Source of the DNA: Arthrobacter sp. ISL-95
GTDB lineage: Bacteria > Actinomycetota > Actinomycetes > Actinomycetales > Micrococcaceae
Direction of reading: 5' to 3'
Length of the DNA stretch: 64,000 nucleotides
Assembly (NCBI RefSeq): GCF_018613695.1
Contig: NZ_JAGGPR010000011.1
Span: forward strand, 124,001-188,000
Shown here: piece by piece, positions 1 to 8,426 of the stretch
Numbering within the stretch: the stretch's first letter is position 1
How the letters are laid out: each line of letters starts with the position of its first letter
The notes under the pieces: generated by a model
The model's input: only the letters and a program-made list of their open reading frames with translations
Database searches by the model: none
Told to the model about the DNA's origin: nothing
Program-made: the position numbers and the translations under genes

Positions 1-7
1 GGTTAGC

Positions 8-1204
8 GTGCGAATAGACATTGTGACTAAAGAATTCCCTCCGGAAATTTATGGCGGTGCCGGTGTCCACGTTGCCGAGCTCAGCCGGGTGCTGGCAAAG
101 CACGTCGACCTTCACGTCCGGGCCTTCGGTGCGCCCCGTGATGCCGATTATCACGGGGCTACCGTGGCGTCCTACGCCACCCCCGAAGACCTCGGCGATG
201 CCAACGCTGCCATCCAGACCCTCGGCGTGGACTTGAGGATTGTTCCGGACATTGCGGGAGCGGACGTTGTCCACTCGCACACCTGGTACGCCAACATGGC
301 CGGCCACCTCGCCTCGCTGCTGCACGGCATTCCGCATGTGCTCAGCGCACACAGCCTGGAACCCCTCCGTCCGTGGAAAGCTGAACAGCTTGGCGGCGGC
401 TATGCGTTGTCGTCCTGGGTTGAGAAGACGGCGTATGAGGCAGCCGCGGCGATCATTGCCGTCTCCGATGGCATGCGTCAGGACATCCTCCGCAGCTACC
501 CCAATGTGGATCCGGATAAGGTTCGCGTGGTTCACAACGGGATCGATGTTTCCCTCTGGGAACGCGACGAAGAGGACGACGCAATCCGCGCGCTGGGCAT
601 CGATCCCGCCAAGCCCAGCGTGGTCTTCGTGGGACGCAACACCCGCCAGAAGGGGGTGCCGTACCTGCTCCGCGCCGCGTCCAGCCTGCCGGAGGATGTC
701 CAGTTGGTCCTGTGCCTTGGGGCCGCGGACACTCCCGAGCTCGCTGCCGAAACTGCACGCCTCATTGAAGAACTGCAGGCCAAGCGTGAGGGAGTCATCC
801 TCATTGAGCGGATGTTGCCGCGAAAGGAACTCATCCAGGTCCTCAGCCATGCCACGGCGTTCGCTTGCCCTTCGATTTACGAGCCTCTCGGAATCGTGAA
901 CCTCGAAGCGATGGCCTGCGGCGCGGCAGTTGTGGCCAGTGCCACGGGCGGCATTCCCGAGGTTGTCCAGCACGGTCAAACCGGTCTCCTTGTTCAACTG
1001 GAACAGGTCACCGACGGAACCGGGACGCCGCTGGATCCGGAAAAGTTCGTCAGCGACTTCGCGGCGGCATTGAACGAGGTAGTGGCCGATCCTGCCCGCG
1101 CCCGCGAGATGGGCGTCGCCGGGCGACGCCGGGCGGAGGAGCACTTCTCCTGGGAATCCATCACTGAAACAACGCTTGAGGTCTACCGGTCGGTTTTGCG
1201 CTAA
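8..1204 (+). CDS. glgA: Glycogen synthase, GlgA/GlgM type (actinobacterial)
   Basis: A 398-residue GT-B glycosyltransferase that extends alpha-glucan from a nucleotide-glucose donor; in actinobacteria this family (M. tuberculosis Rv1212c) can also make maltose-1-phosphate for the GlgE pathway. The N-terminus has the KEFPPEIYGGAGVHV glycine loop (residues 8-22) for nucleotide sugar. The C-terminal half carries the retaining-enzyme E-x7-E motif in the segment YEPLGIVNLEAMACG. The GTG start at 8 gives the usual family N-terminus, but upstream sequence is missing so the promoter cannot be judged. The usual partner glgC is not in the window. A strong terminator follows. GlgA versus GlgM specificity cannot be decided from sequence. 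Confidence 0.9.
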   Translation: MRIDIVTKEFPPEIYGGAGVHVAELSRVLAKHVDLHVRAFGAPRDADYHGATVASYATPEDLGDANAAIQTLGVDLRIVPDIAGADVVHSHTWYANMAGHLASLLHGIPHVLSAHSLEPLRPWKAEQLGGGYALSSWVEKTAYEAAAAIIAVSDGMRQDILRSYPNVDPDKVRVVHNGIDVSLWERDEEDDAIRALGIDPAKPSVVFVGRNTRQKGVPYLLRAASSLPEDVQLVLCLGAADTPELAAETARLIEELQAKREGVILIERMLPRKELIQVLSHATAFACPSIYEPLGIVNLEAMACGAAVVASATGGIPEVVQHGQTGLLVQLEQVTDGTGTPLDPEKFVSDFAAALNEVVADPARAREMGVAGRRRAEEHFSWESITETTLEVYRSVLR

Positions 1205-1232
1205 AACCCCTGTGGTCCAACAGCAGGCCAAA

Positions 1233-1281
1233 CCACGACGGCGCCGCCCCCTTTGGTGGGGACGGCGCCGTCGTGCTTTTT
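1233..1281 (+). terminator. Rho-independent terminator after glgA
   Basis: A 13-base perfect stem (1234-1246 with 1263-1275, core CGACGGCGCCG) followed by CTTTTTC. It lies 29 bases after the glgA stop and also separates glgA from the convergent acyl-CoA oxidase gene. Confidence 0.85.
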
Positions 1282-1320
1282 CAACAGTTCCGCAACTAGC
1301 CGCGAGATTGCGGAGTTCTG

Positions 1321-3423
1321 CTACCGGGTTTTGGACGCTTTCAGGGCAAGAAGGGTTTTCTCGTCTGCGGGTGCGTTGCCGCTGGCACGCTGCTCCCGGA
1401 AGTGCTCGCGGGCAGCATCCTGCCGTGTTGCTTCGGCGCCCGTGGCAATGGAGGCACGGAGGTGCTCAGGTCCGTAGCCGAAAGCGTCAACGAGGTCCAC
1501 GGCGTGCGGACGGATCTTGACCAGCAAGCGGTTGATGTACGTGCCAACGGTGCGGCCACGCTGCATCGACAGCCTTCCGTTCATGAGGTACCAGGAAAGG
1601 TGCTTCTCGATCAAGGACAAGCCGAACAGGTCGCGAAGCCAGGTCAAAACCCGCTTGGTTCCCTCATCCGATACCTGTGCGAGGGCTTCAGTGAAAGCCT
1701 CCCATTGCAGAAGTTCGGCGTGCGCCTGAGCCGCTTCAATGAGTTCGTGTTGGTGCTGGTTGAACAGCGCGGCAGCTTGGTGTTGGGGAAGCTTGTTGGC
1801 CCCCTTCAGTGCAGCACCGACCTCGGCAACCATCGACTGGACGCGGTCAGCCAGGAGGGTGCGCTGGCCTTCCTCGTCCCGCAAAGCCAAAGCCGCCTTC
1901 TGAACTGAACCGGTGTCGGCCACGAACTGGGCTACCTGCCGCAGGCCCGTCCGGTGCAGGGCTACGCCGGCTGCCTGATCCACCACATAGCGGGCCAGGA
2001 CGCCAAAGTCAGCGCTCCGGAATTCCTTGGCATAGTCAGCAAGCAGCCGCTTGGCAACAAGCTGCAGCAGGACGGTGTTATCGCCTTCAAACGTCACGTA
2101 AACATCCAGGTCCGCACGCAAGGAAGCGAAACGGTTCTCGATCAGGAAGCCCGCACCGCCACACGCTTCGCGGCACTCCTGCAACGTGTCCAGGGCATGC
2201 CAGGTACTGAGGGGCTTGAGCGCAGCTGCCAGCGTTTCCAGGTCCTGGCGGTCGGCGTCGGTGTCGTGGGCGCCGGAGAAGACGTCATCGAACTTCTGCA
2301 GGAGCTGTTCGTGCGCGAAGCTGGCTGCATAGGTGGTTGCCAGCCGGGTGAACAAACGGCGCTGGTGACGCTGGTAGTCCAGCAGGACTTCTTCATCGGT
2401 GCTGGAAGAGGCATTGAACTGACGGCGTTCGGTGGCGTACTGGATGGCGGTCTTGAGTGCCACCTTGCTGGCTGCTACTGCGGCGCCGTCAAGGGAAACA
2501 CGGCCCTGGACCAGCGTTCCAAGCATGGTGAAGAAGCGGCGTCCCGGGCTCTCAATAGTGGAGGAATAGGTGCCGTCAACAGCCACGTCGCCGTAGCGGT
2601 TAAGCAGGTTCGTGCGGGGGATCCGTACATCGGCGAAGTGCAGCCGGCCGTTGTCAATTCCGTTCAGACCGCCCTTGATACCGTCATCTTCGCCGCCGAT
2701 GCCCGGCAGGAATTCCTTGGTGGCGGGATTGCGGAGTTCCACATAAAAAGCGTGGACTCCGTGATTGACGTTTTTGGTGATCAGCTGGGCGAATACCACA
2801 GCGGCCAGGCCGTCGTTGGCCGCATTGCCGATGTAATCCTTCCACGCCGCCTGGAAGGGGGTATTGATGACGAATTCCTGGCTGCTTTCGTCGTACGTCG
2901 CCGTCGTCGCAATGCTGGCCACGTCCGAGCCATGGCCGGTCTCGGTCATGGCGAAGCAACCGGGAATTTCCAAGCTCATGATCCCGGGGAGCCACTTGTC
3001 CTGGTGTTCCACCGTGCCGAGGTGCATCACTGCAGAACCGAAGAGGCCCCACTGGACGCCGGCCTTGATCTGAAGTGACGGATCTGCGGTGACGATCTCT
3101 TCGAAGCCGGCGATGTTGCCGCCGTGGTCATCGGATCCTCCCAGCCGGGTGGGGAACGCGCGATGGACAGTGTTGTTGTCCACCAGGAACTTCAACTGCT
3201 CGAATACGCGGGCGCGATGCTCAGTGTGGTGCAGGCCTTCGATCTTCTGCACCACCGGGTTGCCTGCCACCTTGCGGGCTTCGTGGCGGATATGGGCCCA
3301 TTTTCCAAGGAGTTGCTCTCCAAGCGCGGCGACGTCCACCACCGGCCCGGCGCCGCTGGCGGCGGCGTCCTTGCTGCCCGGGGTGTGCTGGGCGGATGCG
3401 TTCCGGTCCACTACTTCAGTCAT
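1321..3423 (-). CDS. Acyl-CoA oxidase/dehydrogenase family flavoprotein
   Basis: A 700-residue FAD enzyme predicted to introduce the 2,3-double bond in acyl-CoA, the first step of beta-oxidation. It shows the flavin-binding segment CFAMTETGHGSD and the ACOX-type TFEGDN motif (residues 444-449) with the likely catalytic Glu446. About 250 residues follow it, as in acyl-CoA oxidases rather than 380-residue dehydrogenases. I chose the ATG at 3423 because AAGGAAG sits just upstream; the open frame runs on to 3633 but that part overlaps the TetR gene. It lies 46 bp downstream of the TetR gene on the same strand, so probably one transcript. Its position mirrors fadE5 near fadA2/fabG4/htdX of M. tuberculosis, but the oxidase-like length means it may not be an orthologue. 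Oxidase versus dehydrogenase is undecided. Confidence 0.85.
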   Translation of the reverse strand: MTEVVDRNASAQHTPGSKDAAASGAGPVVDVAALGEQLLGKWAHIRHEARKVAGNPVVQKIEGLHHTEHRARVFEQLKFLVDNNTVHRAFPTRLGGSDDHGGNIAGFEEIVTADPSLQIKAGVQWGLFGSAVMHLGTVEHQDKWLPGIMSLEIPGCFAMTETGHGSDVASIATTATYDESSQEFVINTPFQAAWKDYIGNAANDGLAAVVFAQLITKNVNHGVHAFYVELRNPATKEFLPGIGGEDDGIKGGLNGIDNGRLHFADVRIPRTNLLNRYGDVAVDGTYSSTIESPGRRFFTMLGTLVQGRVSLDGAAVAASKVALKTAIQYATERRQFNASSSTDEEVLLDYQRHQRRLFTRLATTYAASFAHEQLLQKFDDVFSGAHDTDADRQDLETLAAALKPLSTWHALDTLQECREACGGAGFLIENRFASLRADLDVYVTFEGDNTVLLQLVAKRLLADYAKEFRSADFGVLARYVVDQAAGVALHRTGLRQVAQFVADTGSVQKAALALRDEEGQRTLLADRVQSMVAEVGAALKGANKLPQHQAAALFNQHQHELIEAAQAHAELLQWEAFTEALAQVSDEGTKRVLTWLRDLFGLSLIEKHLSWYLMNGRLSMQRGRTVGTYINRLLVKIRPHAVDLVDAFGYGPEHLRASIATGAEATRQDAAREHFREQRASGNAPADEKTLLALKASKTR

Positions 3424-3469
3424 GTTGCTTCCTTCTTTGGTTCCGACAACTGATGAGTCATTGCTGGTG

Positions 3470-4195
3470 TCAGGTGGATGTTTTGAGGGCCGGGGCAATG
3501 CCCAGGCACAGCCAGTCGGTGATCTGTGCGGCCATTGTTTCCTGGTCCGGCTTGGAGCCGCCTGCCGGGCTTCCCAGCCACATCTCTCCAGCGTTCCTGA
3601 CGAGTCCAATGGCGGCGGTAGGCCAATACTCAATTACCGCTTCCTTCTCTTCGCCCAGGTACTCCCGCATGGGAGTGGCGATCATGTCAGTGATCTGCTC
3701 AAAGAAGTGTCCCAAGGCACCGGAGGCGGCAATGGCGTCCTGAGCTGAGGCTTCACCGGGGGAGAGGCGGGTGATGAACGCGTAGACGTTGGGGCTGGAT
3801 TCGGCCATCTGCAGATAAGCAGAGACCATGGCGAACAGTCCTTCGCGCGGGGTTTGCGCCAACTGGGCGGCCTCTTGCATGCGTCGCTGCATTTGCCCCA
3901 GCACCACTTCGCCCATTGCTTGCTGAAGGCCGGCCTTGTCCCGGAAGTAGCGGTAGAAGACCGATTTGGAGGTGCCGGCAGCTCCGGCAATGTCCTCCAT
4001 GGAGGCGTCGCTTCCGAGCCTGTGGACGGCTTTTCGCGCGGTTTTGATGAGCTCACGCCGCCGTTCTTCACGGTGGGACTGCCATCGTGCCGCACGACCA
4101 TCCACCACAGCGTCCTCTGCCCTTGCAACAGGGACTTCAACGGCAGGCTGGGGGGAGCCTGCGGCTTTGGCAGATTCTTCGTGGCGACTGTTCAC
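3470..4195 (-). CDS. TetR family transcriptional regulator of the fatty-acid locus
   Basis: A 241-residue regulator. The N-terminal DNA-binding helices lie at about residues 65-88 (SMEDIAGAAGTSKSVFYRYF), after a longer than usual tail of about 40 residues; the rest is a TetR ligand domain. The GTG at 4195 is chosen because a TACGCT box ends 7 bases before it, fitting a leaderless mRNA; an in-frame upstream extension to 4351 would run through the thiolase start and is unlikely. A 31-bp palindrome (4196-4226) abuts the start and covers this promoter, which suggests autoregulation and control of both divergent arms. The ligand is unknown; a long-chain acyl-CoA is an inference from the neighbours. 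Confidence 0.85.
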   Translation of the reverse strand: MNSRHEESAKAAGSPQPAVEVPVARAEDAVVDGRAARWQSHREERRRELIKTARKAVHRLGSDASMEDIAGAAGTSKSVFYRYFRDKAGLQQAMGEVVLGQMQRRMQEAAQLAQTPREGLFAMVSAYLQMAESSPNVYAFITRLSPGEASAQDAIAASGALGHFFEQITDMIATPMREYLGEEKEAVIEYWPTAAIGLVRNAGEMWLGSPAGGSKPDQETMAAQITDWLCLGIAPALKTST

Positions 4196-4226
4196 GATAC
4201 CCAGCGTATCAGGTACGCTGAGTATC
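4196..4226. promoter_or_regulatory. Palindromic operator between the TetR gene and the thiolase operon
   Basis: Arms GATACCCAGCGTATC (4196-4210) and GGTACGCTGAGTATC (4212-4226) are inverted repeats matching at 13 of 15 positions around one central base. The element contains the -10 box of the TetR gene (TACGCT on the minus strand, 4203-4208) and lies 30 bp before the thiolase ATG. This is the expected layout of a TetR operator that blocks both promoters. Binding by the adjacent regulator is inferred. Confidence 0.7.
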
Positions 4227-4256
4227 AGTAACTGGCAATAATCGAAGGAGACAAGC

Positions 4257-5609
4257 ATGGCTGCAGCAGACGTGACTACGGACGGGTCCTTGGAACCGGC
4301 TACCAACCCTCGGGCAGCGCGCTCGGCGGTTATTGTGGGTGGCAACCGCATCCCGTTCGCCCGAACCGGCGGCGCTTATGTAAAGTCCTCAAACCAGGAC
4401 ATGCTGACCGCCGCGATGGAGGGGCTCATTGCCAGGTTCGGGCTTCAGGATGAACGCATCGGCGAGGTAGCAGCAGGGGCAGTCCTAAAACATTCAAGGG
4501 ACTTCAATCTCACCCGGGAAGCCGTCCTCGGCTCTGCTTTGTCTCCCGAAACTCCTGCATATGACCTCCAGCAGGCGTGCGCCACAGGTTTGGAGACCGT
4601 GCTGGGGCTCTCCAACAAGATCAAGTTGGGGCAGATTGATTCAGGAATCGCCGGCGGCGTGGACTCGGCGTCCGATGCCCCGATCGCGGTCAGCGAGGGA
4701 CTGCGCGAAATCCTGCTGGACCTGAACCGGGCAAAGACCACGGTGCAGAAACTGAAGATCATCGGCCGGATCCGGCCAAAGGATCTGGCCCCCGATGCCC
4801 CTAACACGGGGGAGCCCCGCACCGGACTGTCCATGGGTGAGCACCAAGCCCTGACAACTGCACAATGGAAAATCTCCCGGGAAGCTCAGGACGAGCTTGC
4901 GTACAACAGCCACCGTAACCTGGCGGCCGCCTACGAGCGGGGTTTCTTTGATGACCTCATCACCCCCTACCGCGGCCTGAACCGGGATTCAAACCTGCGC
5001 GCGGACACCACGTTGAAAAAGCTCTCCACCCTCAAGCCCGTCTTTGGCAAGAACCTCGGCTCAGAGGCAACCATGACCGCAGGCAACTCCACACCTCTGA
5101 CAGACGGAGCATCCACCGTGCTGCTGGCTACAGCAGAATGGGCGGACTCCCACGGCCTGCCCAAGCTTGCTACAGTCCTGGATGGCGAGGCAGCCGCCGT
5201 CGACTTTGTGCACGGCAAGGACGGCCTCCTCATGGCTCCGGTTTTCGCCGTTCCGCGTCTTCTGGCCCGCCATGGACTCACTTTCGAGGACATCGACTTC
5301 TTCGAAATCCACGAGGCCTTCGCCGGAACAGTGCTCAGCACTTTGGCCGCGTGGGAGGACGAAGAGTTCGGCAGGACCCGACTGGGCCTTGACGGGGCGC
5401 TCGGAAAGGTGGACCGCGCCAAGCTCAACGTCAATGGATCCTCCTTGGCTGCGGGCCATCCGTTCGCCGCAACAGGTGGAAGGATCGTCGCTTCACTTGC
5501 GAAAATACTGCATGAGAAGGGCACCGTTGACGGCCGTCCTGCCCGGGGCCTGATCTCAGTGTGCGCCGCCGGTGGTCAGGGCGTCGTAGCGATTCTGGAA
5601 GCAGCTTAG
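4257..5609 (+). CDS. fadA: Acetyl-CoA C-acyltransferase (thiolase), FadA family
   Basis: A 450-residue thiolase that cleaves 3-ketoacyl-CoA with CoA, or condenses acyl-CoA in reverse. The nucleophile is Cys108 in QQACATGLE; His352 (EIHEAF) and Cys436 (SVCAAGGQG) complete the triad, and GHPFAATGGR follows at 400-409. A good ribosome site CGAAGGAG (4243-4250) supports the ATG at 4257. It is first in a plus-strand operon with the two-domain reductase (10 bp gap) and the MaoC dehydratase (4 bp overlap). The divergent operator just upstream indicates TetR control. It is closest in context to M. tuberculosis fadA2. Confidence 0.92.
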   Translation: MAAADVTTDGSLEPATNPRAARSAVIVGGNRIPFARTGGAYVKSSNQDMLTAAMEGLIARFGLQDERIGEVAAGAVLKHSRDFNLTREAVLGSALSPETPAYDLQQACATGLETVLGLSNKIKLGQIDSGIAGGVDSASDAPIAVSEGLREILLDLNRAKTTVQKLKIIGRIRPKDLAPDAPNTGEPRTGLSMGEHQALTTAQWKISREAQDELAYNSHRNLAAAYERGFFDDLITPYRGLNRDSNLRADTTLKKLSTLKPVFGKNLGSEATMTAGNSTPLTDGASTVLLATAEWADSHGLPKLATVLDGEAAAVDFVHGKDGLLMAPVFAVPRLLARHGLTFEDIDFFEIHEAFAGTVLSTLAAWEDEEFGRTRLGLDGALGKVDRAKLNVNGSSLAAGHPFAATGGRIVASLAKILHEKGTVDGRPARGLISVCAAGGQGVVAILEAA

Positions 5610-5619
5610 GGGGAGCGCG

Positions 5620-6972
5620 ATGACTGATACGTACACACAGCTGGTAAGCCAAGGATTGGGGAGGGACGTAGCCAAGCGGCTCGGCCTGCCTCAGCCGGTG
5701 GTGCTTCGACGCCACCAACCCGGCGCACCACTCGTTACCGGCCCGGTCCTGGTCAGCGGTGACAGCGCAGGGGCAAATGACCTCGCTACCACCATGCTCG
5801 GTTGGGGTTTGGATGTCCGGCGCAACGCGCTGCCCAAGGAGAAGCTGGGGGCCATCGTCCTGGTCCTTGATACCGTCCAGCACCCCGAGGATCTCAGCAA
5901 ACCCGTCCTTACCGCAGGCGCTTCCTTGCGGGATCTTTCCCCCAACGGACGTGTCATCACCATCTCCCGGACATCGCAGTCAGCCCGGAACCCGGCATCG
6001 GCCGCTGCGAGGCAGGGCATTGACGGGTTGTTGCGCTCCCTCGCCAAGGAACTGCGGGCGGGCGCCACGGCCAACGGCATTCTCCTGGACGAGCACCTGG
6101 ACGAACACCTGGCAACAACCAGTCCTTCAGCGTTGGGGGCGCTGCGGTTCTTCCTCTCGGGCCGATCCGCTTATGTGGACGGACAGTTCCTCACCGTACG
6201 CTCAACGTCAGGCAGCCTGCCCATCGACGCCGACAGGCCCCTGGCCGGGAAAGTGGCAGTTGTTACCGGAGCGGCCCGGGGAATCGGTGCAGCGATCGCC
6301 AGGACCCTTCACCGCGACGGAGCCAAGGTTGTGGCCGTGGACATCCCGGCAGCCGGAGATCACTTGGCAGCTGTAGCCAACGAAGTCCGCGGAACCGCCT
6401 TGCAGCTTGATATCAGCCGGGACGACGCCGGACACCGCATCATCGAACACGCCGTGGAACGCCACGGCCGGCTCGACATCGTGGTTCACAACGCAGGAAT
6501 CACCCGAGACAGGCTCCTTGCCAACATGGACGAGGGCCGCTGGCAGTCCGTCATCGCCGTCAACATCGCAGCCCAACTGAGAATCAACGAAGCTCTTCTG
6601 GCGTCGGAGCATTTCAAGGACTCGCCGCGCATCGTCTCAGTAGCTTCCACCACTGGCATCGCCGGAAACAGGGGGCAGACCAACTACGGCGCGTCAAAGG
6701 GTGGCGTCATAGGCATGGTGAGGTCAACGGCGGCCCTGATGGAACCTTTCGGCGGGACCATCAACGCTGTTGCCCCAGGTTTCATTGAAACTGAGATGAC
6801 TGCCAAGATGCCGTTCGCGATCCGTGAGGCTGCCCGCAGGCTCAACTCGCTCAAGCAGGGCGGCCAGCCCCAGGATGTGGCCGAAGCCATCGCGTTCCTG
6901 GCAAGCGACGCTTCCGGTGGGATTTCCGGAGAAGTGCTGCGCGTCTGCGGGCAACAACTGGTGGGAGCATGA
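5620..6972 (+). CDS. fabG: 3-oxoacyl-ACP/CoA reductase, high-molecular-weight FabG4 type
   Basis: A 450-residue short-chain dehydrogenase. Residues 210-450 form the catalytic domain: TGAARGIG cofactor loop at 216-223, NAG at 291-293, and Ser343, Tyr356, Lys360 as catalytic residues. The first 200 residues form a degenerate Rossmann-like domain without a glycine-rich loop. This two-domain length is typical of M. tuberculosis FabG4 (454 residues) and unlike the 245-residue FabG. It is expected to interconvert 3-ketoacyl and 3-hydroxyacyl thioesters between the thiolase and dehydratase encoded on either side. ATG at 5620 follows GGGGGAGCG. Confidence 0.9.
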   Translation: MTDTYTQLVSQGLGRDVAKRLGLPQPVVLRRHQPGAPLVTGPVLVSGDSAGANDLATTMLGWGLDVRRNALPKEKLGAIVLVLDTVQHPEDLSKPVLTAGASLRDLSPNGRVITISRTSQSARNPASAAARQGIDGLLRSLAKELRAGATANGILLDEHLDEHLATTSPSALGALRFFLSGRSAYVDGQFLTVRSTSGSLPIDADRPLAGKVAVVTGAARGIGAAIARTLHRDGAKVVAVDIPAAGDHLAAVANEVRGTALQLDISRDDAGHRIIEHAVERHGRLDIVVHNAGITRDRLLANMDEGRWQSVIAVNIAAQLRINEALLASEHFKDSPRIVSVASTTGIAGNRGQTNYGASKGGVIGMVRSTAALMEPFGGTINAVAPGFIETEMTAKMPFAIREAARRLNSLKQGGQPQDVAEAIAFLASDASGGISGEVLRVCGQQLVGA

Positions 6973-7895
6973 ACCATCCCCAGCCTGTTGTCCTGGGCGA
7001 ACTGCCGTCCCTGTCCAAGCTCTATGTCAACGCAGCGGCCACTGCGGCCCGTCGTCGTGTCCTTGGAGCGTCCACCGGCAAGAAGAGGCTTCCTGCTGTC
7101 AGCCACGAGGTCAGGGGAGTACGGGCCGACGTCAGGAACCTCACCGCCTACCAGCATCTGGTAGGGGAGACTGCCAGCGATACCCTCCCCGCCGGCTATG
7201 TGCATGCCTTGGCGTTCCCTGTATCCATGAGCGTCATGAACCGTGATGACTTTCCGCTGCCGCTTTTGGGCATGATCCATCTCAAGAACCGCATTGAACA
7301 GCTGAAGCCCATTCAGTTCGCCCAAGAACTGGACATCCGATCCTGGGCGGAGAATCTTGCCGGGCACAGAGCCGGAACGCAGCTGGACGTAGTCTCCGAA
7401 GTCCGGGCCGGTTCCAGCGATGACGTGCTGTGGCGCGGCGTCTCAACCTACTTGGCAAAGGGTGTCTTTCTACCGGGTATCGACAAACCGGGCAACCCTA
7501 ACGGCGCCACGGGGGCCAGCGAATTCGTCCCACCACATCCCACCGCGCTCTGGCAACTGAATCTGGACGCCGGTAGGAACTATGCCGCCGTTTCCGGCGA
7601 CTTCAATCCGATTCACTTGAGTGTCCTCTCGGCCAAGGCCCTTGGCCTGCGGGGATCCATTGCCCACGGCATGTACCTTGCCTCCCGCGCGCTGGCCGAT
7701 GTCGGAGCCGTTAAGACGAACTCGTTTGCTTGGAATGTAACTTTCGAGGCCCCGGTCTTCCTTCCAGCGCGGCTTGCTCTGGACATCACCACGGTGCAGG
7801 CGGACTCGGGAAACTGGGAACGCTCTGACTACGTTGCGTGGAACCCCCGCAGCGGCAGGCGGCACTTCACCGGAAGCGTCACTGCCCTGGCCTGA
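6969..7895 (+). CDS. MaoC-like 3-hydroxyacyl thioester dehydratase (HtdX-like)
   Basis: A 308-residue double-hotdog protein. The C-terminal domain has the hydratase-2 motif, with Asp211 and His216 in SGDFNPIH and the following RGSIAHGM loop. The N-terminal half is a degenerate hotdog, as in the mycobacterial Htd proteins. It should hydrate enoyl thioesters or dehydrate 3-hydroxyacyl thioesters. The ATG overlaps the fabG stop (ATGA), showing translational coupling. With the oxidase, reductase and thiolase it completes a four-step fatty acyl cycle. A terminator follows 12 bases after the stop. Confidence 0.87.
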   Translation: MNHPQPVVLGELPSLSKLYVNAAATAARRRVLGASTGKKRLPAVSHEVRGVRADVRNLTAYQHLVGETASDTLPAGYVHALAFPVSMSVMNRDDFPLPLLGMIHLKNRIEQLKPIQFAQELDIRSWAENLAGHRAGTQLDVVSEVRAGSSDDVLWRGVSTYLAKGVFLPGIDKPGNPNGATGASEFVPPHPTALWQLNLDAGRNYAAVSGDFNPIHLSVLSAKALGLRGSIAHGMYLASRALADVGAVKTNSFAWNVTFEAPVFLPARLALDITTVQADSGNWERSDYVAWNPRSGRRHFTGSVTALA

Positions 7896-7907
7896 TGCGG
7901 GACAAGA

Positions 7908-7949
7908 AATGGCGGCGACCACCAAGAGGTGACCGCCGCCATTCTTCGT
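7908..7949 (+). terminator. Terminator of the thiolase operon
   Basis: A hairpin with arms 7908-7923 and 7928-7943: ten paired bases (AATGGCGGCG), a two-base mismatch, then CACC/GGTG, followed by TTCTTCGTT. It ends the fadA-fabG-maoC unit. Confidence 0.7.
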
Positions 7950-8021
7950 TAAGGACAGCTGAAGAAACAGTTGTGATGAAGCTCGCACCATTGTGGTGGA
8001 TGCAAGCCCACAGACACAACA

Positions 8022-8068
8022 AGCCATCAAACAAAACAAGGCCCGAAATCCATGGATTCCAGGCCTTG
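8022..8068 (-). terminator. Terminator of the tRNA-Leu transcript
   Basis: On the minus strand the sequence forms AAGGCCTGGAATCC / GGATTTCGGGCCTT (8038-8067) and runs into a T-rich tail TGTTTTGTTTG. It starts 4 bases after the 3' CCA of the tRNA gene. Confidence 0.75.
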
Positions 8069-8071
8069 CGA

Positions 8072-8157
8072 TGGTGCGCGGAGGGGGACTTGAACCCCCA
8101 CCCCCTTTCGAGGACTAGCACCTCAAGCTAGCGCGTCTGCCATTCCGCCACCCGCGC
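8072..8157 (-). tRNA. tRNA-Leu, anticodon GAG
   Basis: A class II (long variable arm) tRNA of 86 bases with the 3' CCA encoded. The acceptor stem GCGCGGG pairs with TCCGCGC; the anticodon loop CTTGAGG sits on the stem GCTAG/CTAGT, giving anticodon GAG (reads CUC and CUU leucine codons). The T arm is GGGGG-TTCAAGT-CCCCC and the variable arm folds as CCTCGAAAGGGGG. It is transcribed alone with its own terminator. Confidence 0.95.
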
Positions 8158-8426
8158 AGGTGGTGTTCAGATGGTTCGTTATGCACCTTGCGGTGCTTCA
8201 CTTTCCTCCGAAGCAGCGAGAAAAACTCTAACACGGTTTCAGGTCGCTGAAAAATCGGTAGTGGGCGGGGTACAAGCGGCAGCGCCCCGGGCCCTTGTCA
8301 CGACGCATATTCCGGACTTCGGCAACTGCTGATGGGTAGGCTGAGGGAAGAAGGGACGTCAGACGCCGCGGAAACCGCAGCCCTCGTCACCCCGACCTGC
8401 AGCCCAGCCACGCAAGGAGAGTTTCA

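Noticed and set aside
1954..3078. A 374-codon open frame on the plus strand
   Set aside because: It is antisense to the acyl-CoA oxidase gene, whose motifs and ribosome site are clear. It has no recognisable motif and arises from high-GC codon bias.
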